From a bacterium 1XD42-1 (lineage in GTDB: Bacteria; Bacillota; Clostridia; Oscillospirales; Ruminococcaceae): a DNA stretch of 64,000 bases. The translations under genes were made by a program, and so were the position numbers. Below are positions 51,746 through 61,704 of this stretch, piece by piece. The notes beneath the pieces are model-generated. The model was not told the origin of the DNA and ran no database searches. It worked only from the letters and a program-made list of their open reading frames with translations. Location: assembly GCA_003612625.1 (NCBI GenBank), contig RAZJ01000004.1, forward strand, positions 1 through 64,000, given 5' to 3'. Positions within the stretch are counted from its first letter, which is position 1, and each line of letters starts with the position of its first letter.

Positions 51746-52948
51746 ATGGGAAAAGCATTGATTATTGGTGCAGGCGGTGTCGCAGGGGTTTGTATCCATA
51801 AATGCTGCCAAAACAGTGCCGTATTTGATGAAATCTGCATTGCCAGCCGCACCAAATCAAAATGTGATAAATATAAGGCGGAATTGGAAGGGAAAACCAA
51901 AACGAAGATTACCACAGCCCAGGTAGATGCAGATGATGTACCGGCACTGACGGCATTGATTGAAAAAGAAAAACCAGATATTGTAATCAATCTGGCTTTG
52001 CCTTATCAGGATCTTCATATTATGGATGCTTGTCTGGCGGCGGGGGTAGATTATGTAGATACTGCCAATTATGAGCCGGAAGATACAGCGAAATTTGAAT
52101 ATAAATGGCAGTGGGCCTACCGGGAGCGCTTTGAAAAAGCAGGGCTGACAGCTTTATTAGGAAGCGGCTTTGATCCTGGCGTTACCAGTGTTTTTTCCGC
52201 CTATGCCCAGAAGCATTATTTTGATGAAATTCATTATATTGATATTTTGGACTGTAATGCAGGGGATCATGGTTATCCTTTTGCAACCAATTTTAATCCG
52301 GAAATCAATATCCGGGAAGTTTCTGCCAAAGGCAGCTATTGGGAAAATGGCAAATGGGTTGAAACGGAACCAATGGAAATAAAACGGGTTTATGATTTTC
52401 CGGAAATTGGCCCGAAAGATATGTATTTGCTGCATCATGAAGAATTAGAATCATTGGGTTTAAATATCAAAGGGATTAAACGGATACGTTTCTTTATGAC
52501 TTTTGGGGAAAGCTATTTAACCCATCTGCGCTGCCTGGAAAATGTTGGGATTACTTCCATTAAGCCCATCCTTTTTGAAGGGAAAGAAATTGTTCCATTA
52601 CAATTTTTAAAAGCAGTTTTGCCAGATCCAGCATCTTTAGGGCCGCGGACAAAAGGAAAAACCAATATTGGATGTATTTTCCAGGGGATCAAAGCTGGCA
52701 AACCAAAAACATATTATGTTTATAATGTTTGCGATCATGAGGAGTGCTATCGAGAAGTAGGCTCCCAAGCTGTGAGCTATACGACAGGGGTGCCAGCCAT
52801 GATAGGTGCTATGATGATAATGACTGGCAAATGGAAAAAACCAGGGGTTTATAATATAGAAGAATTTGATCCGGATCCATTTATGGATGCGTTGAATCAA
52901 TTTGGACTGCCGTGGAAAGAAGACTTTAGTCCGAAGCTGGTAGATTGA
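51746..52948 (+). CDS. Saccharopine dehydrogenase family: carboxy(nor)spermidine dehydrogenase-like
   Basis: A 400-aa NAD(P)-dependent enzyme. It opens with a Rossmann motif LIIGAGGVAGVCIHKC, and AAGVDYVDTANYEPED, GFDPGVTSVFSAYAQKHYFDEI and DHGYPFATNFNPEINIREV are typical of carboxynorspermidine/carboxyspermidine synthase (LYS1 family). That enzyme reductively condenses aspartate semialdehyde with a diamine. Its usual partner decarboxylase NspC is not next door. Last gene of the polyamine operon, followed by a strong bidirectional terminator. Confidence 0.85.
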   Translation: MGKALIIGAGGVAGVCIHKCCQNSAVFDEICIASRTKSKCDKYKAELEGKTKTKITTAQVDADDVPALTALIEKEKPDIVINLALPYQDLHIMDACLAAGVDYVDTANYEPEDTAKFEYKWQWAYRERFEKAGLTALLGSGFDPGVTSVFSAYAQKHYFDEIHYIDILDCNAGDHGYPFATNFNPEINIREVSAKGSYWENGKWVETEPMEIKRVYDFPEIGPKDMYLLHHEELESLGLNIKGIKRIRFFMTFGESYLTHLRCLENVGITSIKPILFEGKEIVPLQFLKAVLPDPASLGPRTKGKTNIGCIFQGIKAGKPKTYYVYNVCDHEECYREVGSQAVSYTTGVPAMIGAMMIMTGKWKKPGVYNIEEFDPDPFMDALNQFGLPWKEDFSPKLVD

Positions 52949-52957
52949 TCGAAAAAA

Positions 52958-53000
52958 TTCAGGCCGCTAAAAGGGAAAAATTCTCTTTTAGCGGCCTGAA
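52958..53000. terminator. Bidirectional terminator between polyamine operon and rubredoxin gene
   Basis: A 20-bp stem with one G-T wobble (52958-52977 with 52981-53000; core CAGGCCGCTAAAAG) flanked by A-run on the left and AAATT on the right. It separates two convergent genes. Confidence 0.9.
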
Positions 53001-53001
53001 A

Positions 53002-53619
53002 TTAACCGGATACTTTTACAAAATCAGAAGCAGGATGCTTGCAAAGGGGGCAGATGAAATCTGCCGGCAGTTCCTCTCCTTCATATTCATAGCCGCATAT
53101 AATACAGCGCCAAATGGTTTTGCCTTTTTTCGGTTGATCCTGTGGCTGAGGCTTAATATGCTTCTGATAATAAGTATAAGTAGCGGAAGGTGTAGTATCT
53201 AAAGACTCCATATCATTTACTTGTGCAATGAACATGGTGTGAGTTCCTAAATCAATGGTTTGTTCTACTGTACCGCTAATATATCCATTGGTGCCTTCTG
53301 TAATATAATAAAGGCCATTTTGGCTGCGTTTGCAGGCATGATAATTGTTAAATTTATCTACATCCCGTCCCGATTGGAACCCGAATCTTTGAAAAGGTGC
53401 AAAATCAGCTTTTTCACTTAAAATGGAGATATTGAATTTTTTAGATGCAATAATGAGATCATGGGTATAATTGGTTTTATCGACTGTAATGCTGATCCGG
53501 TTGGGAACAAGGGTTACTTGTCCAGCAGTATTGATAATACAGCCGCTGTCTTTTCCATTCTGGGCAGAAGTCAAAACAAAAAGTCCGTAAGATAATTTAT
53601 ATATTGTCTGATTATCCAT
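53002..53619 (-). CDS. Flavin reductase-rubredoxin fusion (high-molecular-weight rubredoxin)
   Basis: A 205-aa product. Residues ~1-150 are a flavin-reductase-like FMN-binding domain (LSYGLFVLTSAQNGKDSGCIINT, ERFGFQSGRDVDKF-like segment). The last ~45 residues are rubredoxin with WRCIICGYEYEGEELPADFICPLCKHPASDF, containing both C-x2-C iron knuckles. These fusions pass electrons from NAD(P)H routes to O2- or NO-reducing flavodiiron proteins in anaerobes. Its role here is inferred to be oxidative-stress defence. Confidence 0.92.
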   Translation of the reverse strand: MDNQTIYKLSYGLFVLTSAQNGKDSGCIINTAGQVTLVPNRISITVDKTNYTHDLIIASKKFNISILSEKADFAPFQRFGFQSGRDVDKFNNYHACKRSQNGLYYITEGTNGYISGTVEQTIDLGTHTMFIAQVNDMESLDTTPSATYTYYQKHIKPQPQDQPKKGKTIWRCIICGYEYEGEELPADFICPLCKHPASDFVKVSG

Positions 53620-53725
53620 AAAATCACCTCATTTAAAATATAAAGTTATCTTAGGAAAAATACAGCATAATATTCAAAAAAATTTATTTTTTTGCGGCAA
53701 AAGAAGAAATTGGAGAGGAATCACA

Positions 53726-54451
53726 ATGAAATATCTTAGCAGGATTTTTTATTTGATATTATGTATTGGATTGCTTCTGGGGATTCAGCCGATTAAAAGG
53801 GATGGCTTAAAAACAGTCCCAGAAGTTCAAATCAAAGAACTGGATATAAAAGCGATAGAAAGCCGGGAAGATGAAAGGGTATTCTCAATTTCCATAAACG
53901 ATTTTATTGAGAGTTATAATGGGTTTTATTGGGAGGAACAGCAGGCCTGTTATTTACTTCCGCCAGATGAATGGCAGTATTGGGAATTTGAAAGAGGGAT
54001 TCATTCCAAATATCCCACAAACCGGTACCAGTTCAGCCAAAATAAAGAAATATGGACGCTTCCAACCATCACCGTATATACGCCAAAAGACAGTTTATCC
54101 ATACAGGAAATTACAGTAAATTTTGACGATCATGGTTATGCCCCATCCCTCCGGAATATCTATAATAATATGTGTTATTATACTTTAAAAGTATTTTTCC
54201 CGGATTTTCCAAAGGATAAGATTGTTGAATTATATACAACACTGAACCGGTTAGCTTATGAATATTTTACAGAGATTAAATATACTTCGGAATCCATTCC
54301 CAGTGTTTTATACTATAAAGACGGAATCGGGTTATACCCTTATTTTGCGGTAGGAGAGTTTATGCATCTTTGCATTATTCCGGTTACCCCAGCATATCTG
54401 GAAGAACTTGAAAAACAAGGTGTTCAGATTTACGAAATTACAGCCTCCTGA
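53726..54451 (+). CDS. Exported protein of unknown function
   Basis: A 241-aa product with an N-terminal signal or anchor (IFYLILCIGLLLGIQP). The mature part has no recognised domain; it contains aromatic-rich stretches (FYWEEQQACYLLPPDEWQYWEFERG). ATG follows TGGAGAGGAATCACA. The following giant glucan-synthase-like gene overlaps its last 44 bases in another frame if its most upstream start is used. Confidence 0.6.
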   Translation: MKYLSRIFYLILCIGLLLGIQPIKRDGLKTVPEVQIKELDIKAIESREDERVFSISINDFIESYNGFYWEEQQACYLLPPDEWQYWEFERGIHSKYPTNRYQFSQNKEIWTLPTITVYTPKDSLSIQEITVNFDDHGYAPSLRNIYNNMCYYTLKVFFPDFPKDKIVELYTTLNRLAYEYFTEIKYTSESIPSVLYYKDGIGLYPYFAVGEFMHLCIIPVTPAYLEELEKQGVQIYEITAS

Positions 54452-57400
54452 CAGACAGGGCTTTTTCTTGCTTTATTCTGTATGTTTTTGGTTCGTTTTG
54501 GTAAAACTATTGGAAAACGACAAGAACAAGCAGGTGATTACAATTCATAATTCAAAGATAGAAAGTATTTCTGCCTTAAAAAAGGAATTGAAAACAGCAG
54601 AAAAAATTTTCCAGACAGCTTATCAGTCTGGCATGGTGCCAAAGACAGAATGTCAGAGGTGGTTATGGGAACATATTTTAGATTTAGAAGAAGAATTGCA
54701 TCATCTTTTTATAGATTTACGCAATTTTTCCCGCCATGGGAAGGAACGTATCCGGTTATTTCAGGCTTTAGAGGAAGCGGTCACAAAAACAGAAGGATTA
54801 TGTCAGAAAAATTTACTTTCCGTCCTGCGGAAATATAATGAAAAAGTACCCTTTTGTGAGGAAGACTTTGATTTTTTGCGGCCTGCTTTAAAAGGGCATC
54901 TTTTGCTGCAAATCAAAGAAGCCTGGGAAATAGAAGATGCCAGAAGCATGTCCCAGGGGATCATGGGATTATCGGCTTTAGGCGGATGGGACTTTGAAGG
55001 GATTACGCAGGAAATCAGCTTAACCGATCAGCTTCTTAATCAAGATCCGGCGGGGATATATGCAAAAATGGAACCGGCAACCAAACGCCATTACCGTCAT
55101 GCTGCGGGACGGATTGCCCGGTACAGCGGCGTTTCTGAAAGCCAGGCTGTCCAGGAAATTTTGGAATGGGCAGAAAAAGGGGAAACGGCTTCTCAACGGC
55201 ATGTAGGATATTATTTAATGAATCATGATCCTTTGGAAAAGCAGGCCCAGAGGCGGCATTTTTTATATCTCTTGTTATCGGCCCTCTTTCCATGTGTATT
55301 TGCAGTCATTTTAAGCTTGTTATGCGGCCGGATTTGGGTAGGATTTCTGTCTTTATTGCCATTGGGGCAATTAACCCAAATGATTTTGCGTCCTATCTTA
55401 TCCTGGAAAATCCTGCCCCGTCATTTACCGCGAATGGAATTGCCGCCGGAAAAAGACCAGCCGGTTACCGTGTTAGCACTGGTTAGCCTTTTGCCCGATT
55501 TAGAAGGGCTTGGAGCAATCCGGAATAAATTGGAACGGTTGTATCATGCCAACCGGGGCGGTAATATGCTTTACTGCCTTCTTGCGGATTACCCCGAAGC
55601 CCGGAAACCCTGGTTTCCACAGGACAACCAGCGCTTAGAAGCAGTCCGGGGAATGATAGAAGCCCTAAATACCCAATATGAAAATCAGTTCCTTTTAGCA
55701 GTACGGCGGCGGGTTTGGTGCAAAACCCAGGATAAATATTGCGGCTGGGAACGGGAACGGGGTGCGATTACAGAATTGATCCGTTTTGCCCGGGGTGGAG
55801 AAACCACTATCCACTGTTTCGTAGGCAATCGGGAATATTTATGCGGGGCCAGATATTTATTAGCTTTCAACAAAGATACAGAATTAGGTTTTGACAGTGC
55901 CCAGCGTTTATTAACAGCCGCATTACATCCTTTGAATGCTCCTGTTTTAGAAAATGGGCAGGTACAAAAAGGGTATGGTATTTTTTGCCCTGTAACCAGC
56001 CCTGTTGCAGGAAGAACATTATTTTCCAAATTAACGGCAGATGCACTTTCAGCTGATCGAAAAAATACGTTTTTATGGAATTTATCAGGACAAGCCCGTT
56101 TTAAAGGCATTGGATTGATTGATATGACTGTTTACGATACAGAGATAACCCGGAGGATTCCAGAAGAAACGGTATTAAGTTCCAATCTGTTAGAAAATGC
56201 TTTTCTCCGGGCTGCTATGGTTGATGACGCCACAGCGACAGAAGCAGTCCCGCCCAATGCTTTCGTTTGGTTTGCCAAACAGCATCGGCAGCTGCGGGGA
56301 ATTTGGCAGAATATTTCTTTTTTTAAAAATCATTTTCTCAGCAGATGGGGGAAATGGTCTTTATTGGAAGCTTTACGGGAAGCATTGCTTTGGCCAGCAC
56401 TTTTTATTTGTGTCATAATGGGGGCTTTTTCATCTGGGATTTCTTCCTTCATCATGTTAGCTCTTGTGTTACTGACGTTAGGGATGCCTTTTTTTATACC
56501 AAAACCGTTAGCATTGCGGCAAATGGGATGGGCTTTTGTTTCCTTGGGCTATAAAGCAGTGCTTTCTTTTGATGCATTTTTCCGTTCTTTATGGCGGCTG
56601 AAAAGACAGCGGAACCTTTTGGAACAGGAAACACCAGCTTATTCAGGCGGGGAAAAAAGTGATTTTTCAACCGCTGTATCAAAAAGCAAATTATCCCTGT
56701 TTTTAGGAGGCATCCTGCTTTTTGCGCCAGTGTGGACTGGAAAATTATTTGGCATTTGTTTTTTATTATTTCCTGCTGCTGCAGCTGCGACAGCTTCCCC
56801 ACAGCCGGAAGAAAAAATTTTGCCTACAAGAAGCCAACGGGAACAAATTTTAAATTGGGGCATACAAATGCTTGGATATTATGAACGGTATGCAGGAAAA
56901 AAAGATCACTGGCTTCCGCCGGATCAAGTCCAGGATTCTCCCATTGACAGAATTACGCGCCGGACTTCCCCTGGGAATATTGGCATGATGCTATTATCTT
57001 ATTTAGCGGCAAGGGACATGGGGTTTATTGACAGTGCCGCGTTAAATGTCCGTCTGACACGGACTTTTGATACCTTAGATAAGCTGGAAAAATATAAAGG
57101 GAATCTCTATAATTGGTATGCCACAGGCAGCTTGGAAGTTTTAGCACCCCGTTTTGTTCCCTTTGCGGATAATGGAAATTTATTTTGTACACTGACTGTT
57201 TTACGGGAGGGTATCCGGGAATATAGTGCGGAAGAACCAAAACTGCATAAAATAGGGGAACGGATCGATCAATATTTATCGGAAGGCGATCTGGGGATTT
57301 TTTATGATGCCAGCCGGAACCTTTTTTCAGTAGGAGTGGATCATGGGGGCCGGCAAATCAAAGCACATTATGATTATTTTATGAATGAAACCAAAGCTGC

Positions 57401-60400
57401 CAGTTATTATGCCATTGCCCGGCGGCAGGTTCCTTTTGAACATTGGGAAGCAATGGCCCGGAAAGGAAATGTATGGAAAGGCCATAGCGGACCGGTTTCC
57501 TGGACAGGCGGGATGTTTGAATTTTTTATGCCCCATTTATGGCTCCCTGCTCCGGATCAAACCCTTTTAGCCCAGGGGCTTTCCTATGCTTTACACTGTC
57601 AAAAAAATTGGAATCCACAAAAGCCTTGGGGTGTCAGTGAAAGCAGTTATCTTTCTTTTGACGATGATTTGAATTATCAATATCAGGCTCATGGTATTCC
57701 GCCTTTGGCAGCGAAACAGCAAAGTCCTTCAGTGATATCGCCCTATTCTTCTTTTTTGGCGCTGCCCTGGGATATTGAAGGAGCTTTATCCAATTTAGCC
57801 CATTTGGAAGGAATGGGAGCTTCTGGACAATATGGCTTTTATGAAGGAATAGATATGGCGTCGGAGCATGAAGGCGTTGTACGTTCCTATATGGCCCAGC
57901 ATATAGGAATGAGTATTGCTTCTTGTGCAAATGCCCTATTTGACGGGGTACTGCAAAAACGTTTTATGCGTGATCCAATGATGGGGGCGGCGAAAGCTTT
58001 ACTGGAAGAAAAACCACTTGTTTTCCATACAGCCTATCAAGGCTCCCTGTCAGAAGAAAAAACTGCTGTTCTTCAATCAGTTGTGGTGTCCCAACATGAG
58101 AATCCGAATATACAATCTCCGGCCTGCACCATATTATCCAATGAAAGCCTGACACATTTCTTTACCGATGCAGGCATAAGCACCCTTTGCTGGGGAGATG
58201 TTGACGTAATCCGTTATACAAATGATTTACTGGCAAATCCTCAAGGAATATTTTTGATCGCCCAAACCGAAAAAGAAACTTTATCCGCAACAAGTACCCC
58301 CTTTTATCCAGAAGGGAAACATACTTGTATTTTTAATAAAGATGAGGTCATTTATCAGGGAAAAGGAAAGCACTTTATCTTAAACCAGCATTTCCAGTTG
58401 GAAAAAGGGCTTCCGGCAGAACGCATTTCTATTGTTTTAAAAAACCAGGAGCCAGAACCATTAACAGGAAATTTCTTATTCTACTTTGAACCAGTCCTTT
58501 CCCAGCGGGCCAAATATAAAACCGCACCGGAATTTTCTAAATTATTCCTCACAGGCGGACGGGATGCCAGTACCAGTACACTTATATTTTCCCGGCGGTG
58601 CCCTGGCTGTAAAGAAAGTATATGGCTTTGTGCAGGCTTTGACCGGCCAATGGAGTATCATTTCACATTGAAACGGGAAGAAGCTGCTCCCTATCCAGAA
58701 GGATTTTCCCGGTTATTCCGTCCGGAATCCATTAAAATGGAAGGCGGTACTACCGCGCCAGATGGCTGTTGTGCCATACGGTTTCCCATGGCAGTTCCCC
58801 AAAAGGGAAAATTAAAAATTACTTTCTGGCTGTGCTGTGGGAAAAGCCGGGAAGAAGCAGTCAACAATTTATTGACAGCCCGGCGGGGGAAATCCCATCC
58901 CGCCCCAGCCCCGTTAGCAAATGACTCCATAACAGCCCGGTTAGGTTCCCGTTTACTGCCCTGCTTGCTTTACGAAATGCCTTTCTCCATTCCACGAAGG
59001 GAAGCCCTGTTGGAAAATAACCGGACAAAAGAAGCTTTATGGGAATTGGGGCTTTCAGGAGATCGGCCAATCGTCCTTTATGAATGGGAAAACCTGCCGG
59101 ATCGGGCCGTGTTAGATGCTTATTTGCAGTTTTGGCAGATGATGCGCCGTTACCGTTTGGAATTTGATTTTTGTGTCGCCAATCTTTCTGACACAATCCC
59201 CCTTCCAAAAGGAGTGTACCGGTTCCAGCATATTGAGCCGGACTTGCTTCAAGCCTTGAAAGCGGCAGCCAAAGCCATTGTGAGCCATCAGGAAAGCTTA
59301 ACCCTTCCTCAAGGCACTTACCATCCGGCAGAAATTTTTCCAGTCGAACCAAAGCCAGTTCAGCTTCAAAACGGCTTTAGTGTGGTAGGCGGCGTATTCG
59401 GAGAAGGCGGTTTTGCTGTGGAACGGGTGACGCCTTTGCCATTTTCTCATGTGCTGGCCAATGAAAAATTTGGCTGCTTATTACAGGATGCAGGCTTGGG
59501 CTTCACATGGTTTGAAAATCCGCAGGCATGTTGTTTGACATCCGGAGAAACCGATCTTTCCTGCGGATACAATGGGGAAAGAATGCTGTTAAGCGTCGGC
59601 AACCGCATTTACGACATCTGTAAAGGTGCAAAAACCTTTTTTTCTCCAGATCTGGCCCGGTATGAAGGAAAAGCTGGGGAAATTGATACCCGCTTGGAAA
59701 TCCGGATCGATCCAACAGCAGCGATTCAATATTTGGATGTCATATTGGAAAATACCGGGGAAAAGGAGGAAGAATTGGTATGCGCCTATGGGCTGGAGCC
59801 TGTATTGGGAAATCATCGGAATGAAGCGTCTTATATCCGGTTTGAACAGTATCATGGAAACTTACTGGTGCATAATCCCTGGCAAAAAGAATCTCCTTGC
59901 TGGATGGCTTTGCGGGTTTCCGGAGAGCATCCCACCTATATGGTGGAACGGGCAGCCTTTTACAGCGGGGATTGGCAGGCCCAGCCTTTACAGTCCAGTC
60001 ATGATCCCATTGCAGTCCTATTGGTGCGTAAGCACTTACCTCCGAAAGGAAAAGAAACCATCCGGTTCCTTTTAGCAGCGGCAGGCTCCAGGGAAGAAGC
60101 TTTAACTTTAACGGAACCCCAGCCCCTGTCTAAAAAGGAATGGAAATTACGAGTCAATACACCAAGCCAGCCTTTAAATGATTTTTTACCTTTTGCTTTT
60201 CATCAGCTCCGGATAGGGAGGCAGTTCGGGCAAATGGATTTTTCCAAGCCTATGGGATCTTATGGATTTCGGGAGCGTCTGCAAGATGCGGGAGCCTGCC
60301 TTTGGGTAGACCCAGCCTTAACAAAGACAGAAATTTTAAACTGTTGTGCCGCCCAGTTTCCGGAAGGGGATGTCCTCCATTGGTGGAAGGAGCTTCCGGG

Positions 60401-61592
60401 AGGCCGGAAAGGGATGCGTACCCGTTGCTCTGATGATATGCTGTGGCTGCCTGTGACGGTTTGTGACTATATTGATGCAACAGGTGAAAAAGCTTTATTG
60501 GATTTTTCCGTTCCCTATTGCCAGGGGGAAGCTTTAGAAGAAGGGGAACAGAACAGATGCCAGCGGATAGAATCCGGCAAACAGACAGGAACGGTTATGG
60601 AACATTGTACCCGGGCTTTGGATTATGCCTGGCGTTTGGGGGAACATGGACTGCCTTTGATTGGATCAGGGGATTGGAACGCCGGTTTTTCCCAAATAGG
60701 AACAGCCGGCCAAGGAGAAAGTGTCTGGCTGGCTATGTTTTACGCTATGGCTGCGGATCGATTTGCGGAAATTGCATCCCCGCCTTATGCCCACCAATGC
60801 AAAGAACGGGCAGCGGCGTTACGACGGGCGGTAGATGCCTCCTGCTGGGATGGGAAATGGTATTTGCGGGCTTTTTATGATAACGGCACGCCAATCGGCG
60901 GACGTCAATGCAGTGAATATCGTATCGGACTGCTGCCCCAGGCATTTTCTGCTTTATGCAATATGCCAGACACCACTCGGATTAAAAGCGCCCTGGATGA
61001 AGTAATGACAAGGCTGGTGGATTTCCGGCACGGCATTATTAAGTTATTTACACCGCCTTTTGATGCAGGATCTAATGATCCCGGCGATATAAAAACGTAT
61101 CCTCCTGGAATCCGGGAGAACGGCGGGCAATGTACCCAGGCAGCTTTATGGCTGGCCATAGCCCTGCTAAAACAGGACCGGGTGGAGGAAGGCTGGGCCT
61201 TGCTGGATATGATCAATCCGGCGGCCCGCTGCACCGTAGCAGATTTAGCTTTGGAAATGAAAACGGAACCATATTTATTGATGGGAGATCTTTCCGCTGA
61301 CAGCGGATGCTATGGCCATGGCGGCAGAACTATTTCTACCGGAGCGGCAGGCTGGTTTTGCCGGGCTGTGCTGGAAACACTGCTGGGACTGCATTTTTAT
61401 CAGGGAAAATTATTCATTTCCCCAAAGGTGCCAAAAAAATGGAACCATTTTTCTTTAAAAATTACGCTACGGGGTACGGAACTGGAAATCTCAGCCTGCC
61501 GGAAAGGGGAACAGGTCCTTTGGATGGATGGGATGCCTGTCCGGTCAATCCCTTTGGATGGAAAAAAACACAAAGTAATCATAGAATATTGA
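54408..61592 (+). CDS. Giant cyclic beta-glucan synthase-like protein (GT84/GH94 type)
   Basis: Up to 2394 aa. The start is uncertain: TTG 54408 lies inside the previous gene, while TTG 54510 or GTG 54534 would be better spaced. Order: N-terminal soluble part (1-280), two helices (~285-315), a GT84-like cytoplasmic part with LLPDLEGLGAIRNKLERLYHANRGGN, two more helix groups (~660-700 and ~765-795), a glucoamylase-type domain (~940-1200; NLYNWYATGSLEVL, PFADNGNLFCTL, WGVSESSY), GH94-type phosphorylase-like domains with GSGDWNAGFSQIG (~2085) and GGQCTQAALWLAIAL (~2240). Such proteins make or trim cyclic beta-1,2-glucans; the product in a Gram-positive is unverified. Confidence 0.8.
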   Translation: MKNKVFRFTKLQPPDRQGFFLLYSVCFWFVLVKLLENDKNKQVITIHNSKIESISALKKELKTAEKIFQTAYQSGMVPKTECQRWLWEHILDLEEELHHLFIDLRNFSRHGKERIRLFQALEEAVTKTEGLCQKNLLSVLRKYNEKVPFCEEDFDFLRPALKGHLLLQIKEAWEIEDARSMSQGIMGLSALGGWDFEGITQEISLTDQLLNQDPAGIYAKMEPATKRHYRHAAGRIARYSGVSESQAVQEILEWAEKGETASQRHVGYYLMNHDPLEKQAQRRHFLYLLLSALFPCVFAVILSLLCGRIWVGFLSLLPLGQLTQMILRPILSWKILPRHLPRMELPPEKDQPVTVLALVSLLPDLEGLGAIRNKLERLYHANRGGNMLYCLLADYPEARKPWFPQDNQRLEAVRGMIEALNTQYENQFLLAVRRRVWCKTQDKYCGWERERGAITELIRFARGGETTIHCFVGNREYLCGARYLLAFNKDTELGFDSAQRLLTAALHPLNAPVLENGQVQKGYGIFCPVTSPVAGRTLFSKLTADALSADRKNTFLWNLSGQARFKGIGLIDMTVYDTEITRRIPEETVLSSNLLENAFLRAAMVDDATATEAVPPNAFVWFAKQHRQLRGIWQNISFFKNHFLSRWGKWSLLEALREALLWPALFICVIMGAFSSGISSFIMLALVLLTLGMPFFIPKPLALRQMGWAFVSLGYKAVLSFDAFFRSLWRLKRQRNLLEQETPAYSGGEKSDFSTAVSKSKLSLFLGGILLFAPVWTGKLFGICFLLFPAAAAATASPQPEEKILPTRSQREQILNWGIQMLGYYERYAGKKDHWLPPDQVQDSPIDRITRRTSPGNIGMMLLSYLAARDMGFIDSAALNVRLTRTFDTLDKLEKYKGNLYNWYATGSLEVLAPRFVPFADNGNLFCTLTVLREGIREYSAEEPKLHKIGERIDQYLSEGDLGIFYDASRNLFSVGVDHGGRQIKAHYDYFMNETKAASYYAIARRQVPFEHWEAMARKGNVWKGHSGPVSWTGGMFEFFMPHLWLPAPDQTLLAQGLSYALHCQKNWNPQKPWGVSESSYLSFDDDLNYQYQAHGIPPLAAKQQSPSVISPYSSFLALPWDIEGALSNLAHLEGMGASGQYGFYEGIDMASEHEGVVRSYMAQHIGMSIASCANALFDGVLQKRFMRDPMMGAAKALLEEKPLVFHTAYQGSLSEEKTAVLQSVVVSQHENPNIQSPACTILSNESLTHFFTDAGISTLCWGDVDVIRYTNDLLANPQGIFLIAQTEKETLSATSTPFYPEGKHTCIFNKDEVIYQGKGKHFILNQHFQLEKGLPAERISIVLKNQEPEPLTGNFLFYFEPVLSQRAKYKTAPEFSKLFLTGGRDASTSTLIFSRRCPGCKESIWLCAGFDRPMEYHFTLKREEAAPYPEGFSRLFRPESIKMEGGTTAPDGCCAIRFPMAVPQKGKLKITFWLCCGKSREEAVNNLLTARRGKSHPAPAPLANDSITARLGSRLLPCLLYEMPFSIPRREALLENNRTKEALWELGLSGDRPIVLYEWENLPDRAVLDAYLQFWQMMRRYRLEFDFCVANLSDTIPLPKGVYRFQHIEPDLLQALKAAAKAIVSHQESLTLPQGTYHPAEIFPVEPKPVQLQNGFSVVGGVFGEGGFAVERVTPLPFSHVLANEKFGCLLQDAGLGFTWFENPQACCLTSGETDLSCGYNGERMLLSVGNRIYDICKGAKTFFSPDLARYEGKAGEIDTRLEIRIDPTAAIQYLDVILENTGEKEEELVCAYGLEPVLGNHRNEASYIRFEQYHGNLLVHNPWQKESPCWMALRVSGEHPTYMVERAAFYSGDWQAQPLQSSHDPIAVLLVRKHLPPKGKETIRFLLAAAGSREEALTLTEPQPLSKKEWKLRVNTPSQPLNDFLPFAFHQLRIGRQFGQMDFSKPMGSYGFRERLQDAGACLWVDPALTKTEILNCCAAQFPEGDVLHWWKELPGGRKGMRTRCSDDMLWLPVTVCDYIDATGEKALLDFSVPYCQGEALEEGEQNRCQRIESGKQTGTVMEHCTRALDYAWRLGEHGLPLIGSGDWNAGFSQIGTAGQGESVWLAMFYAMAADRFAEIASPPYAHQCKERAAALRRAVDASCWDGKWYLRAFYDNGTPIGGRQCSEYRIGLLPQAFSALCNMPDTTRIKSALDEVMTRLVDFRHGIIKLFTPPFDAGSNDPGDIKTYPPGIRENGGQCTQAALWLAIALLKQDRVEEGWALLDMINPAARCTVADLALEMKTEPYLLMGDLSADSGCYGHGGRTISTGAAGWFCRAVLETLLGLHFYQGKLFISPKVPKKWNHFSLKITLRGTELEISACRKGEQVLWMDGMPVRSIPLDGKKHKVIIEY

Positions 61593-61704
61593 AAAAGGAA
61601 AAAAATAAATCTTCTTCCAGGTTTTTTATACGATTATATGGCGCATTGATAAAAAATGTGGTATACTAATTTCATTTCAGAGATTATATAAAGGAGACGG
61701 CCTG

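Noticed and set aside
52945-53202. Small plus-strand gene after the polyamine operon
   Set aside because: It runs through a strong terminator and lies antisense to the rubredoxin domain of the flavoprotein gene.
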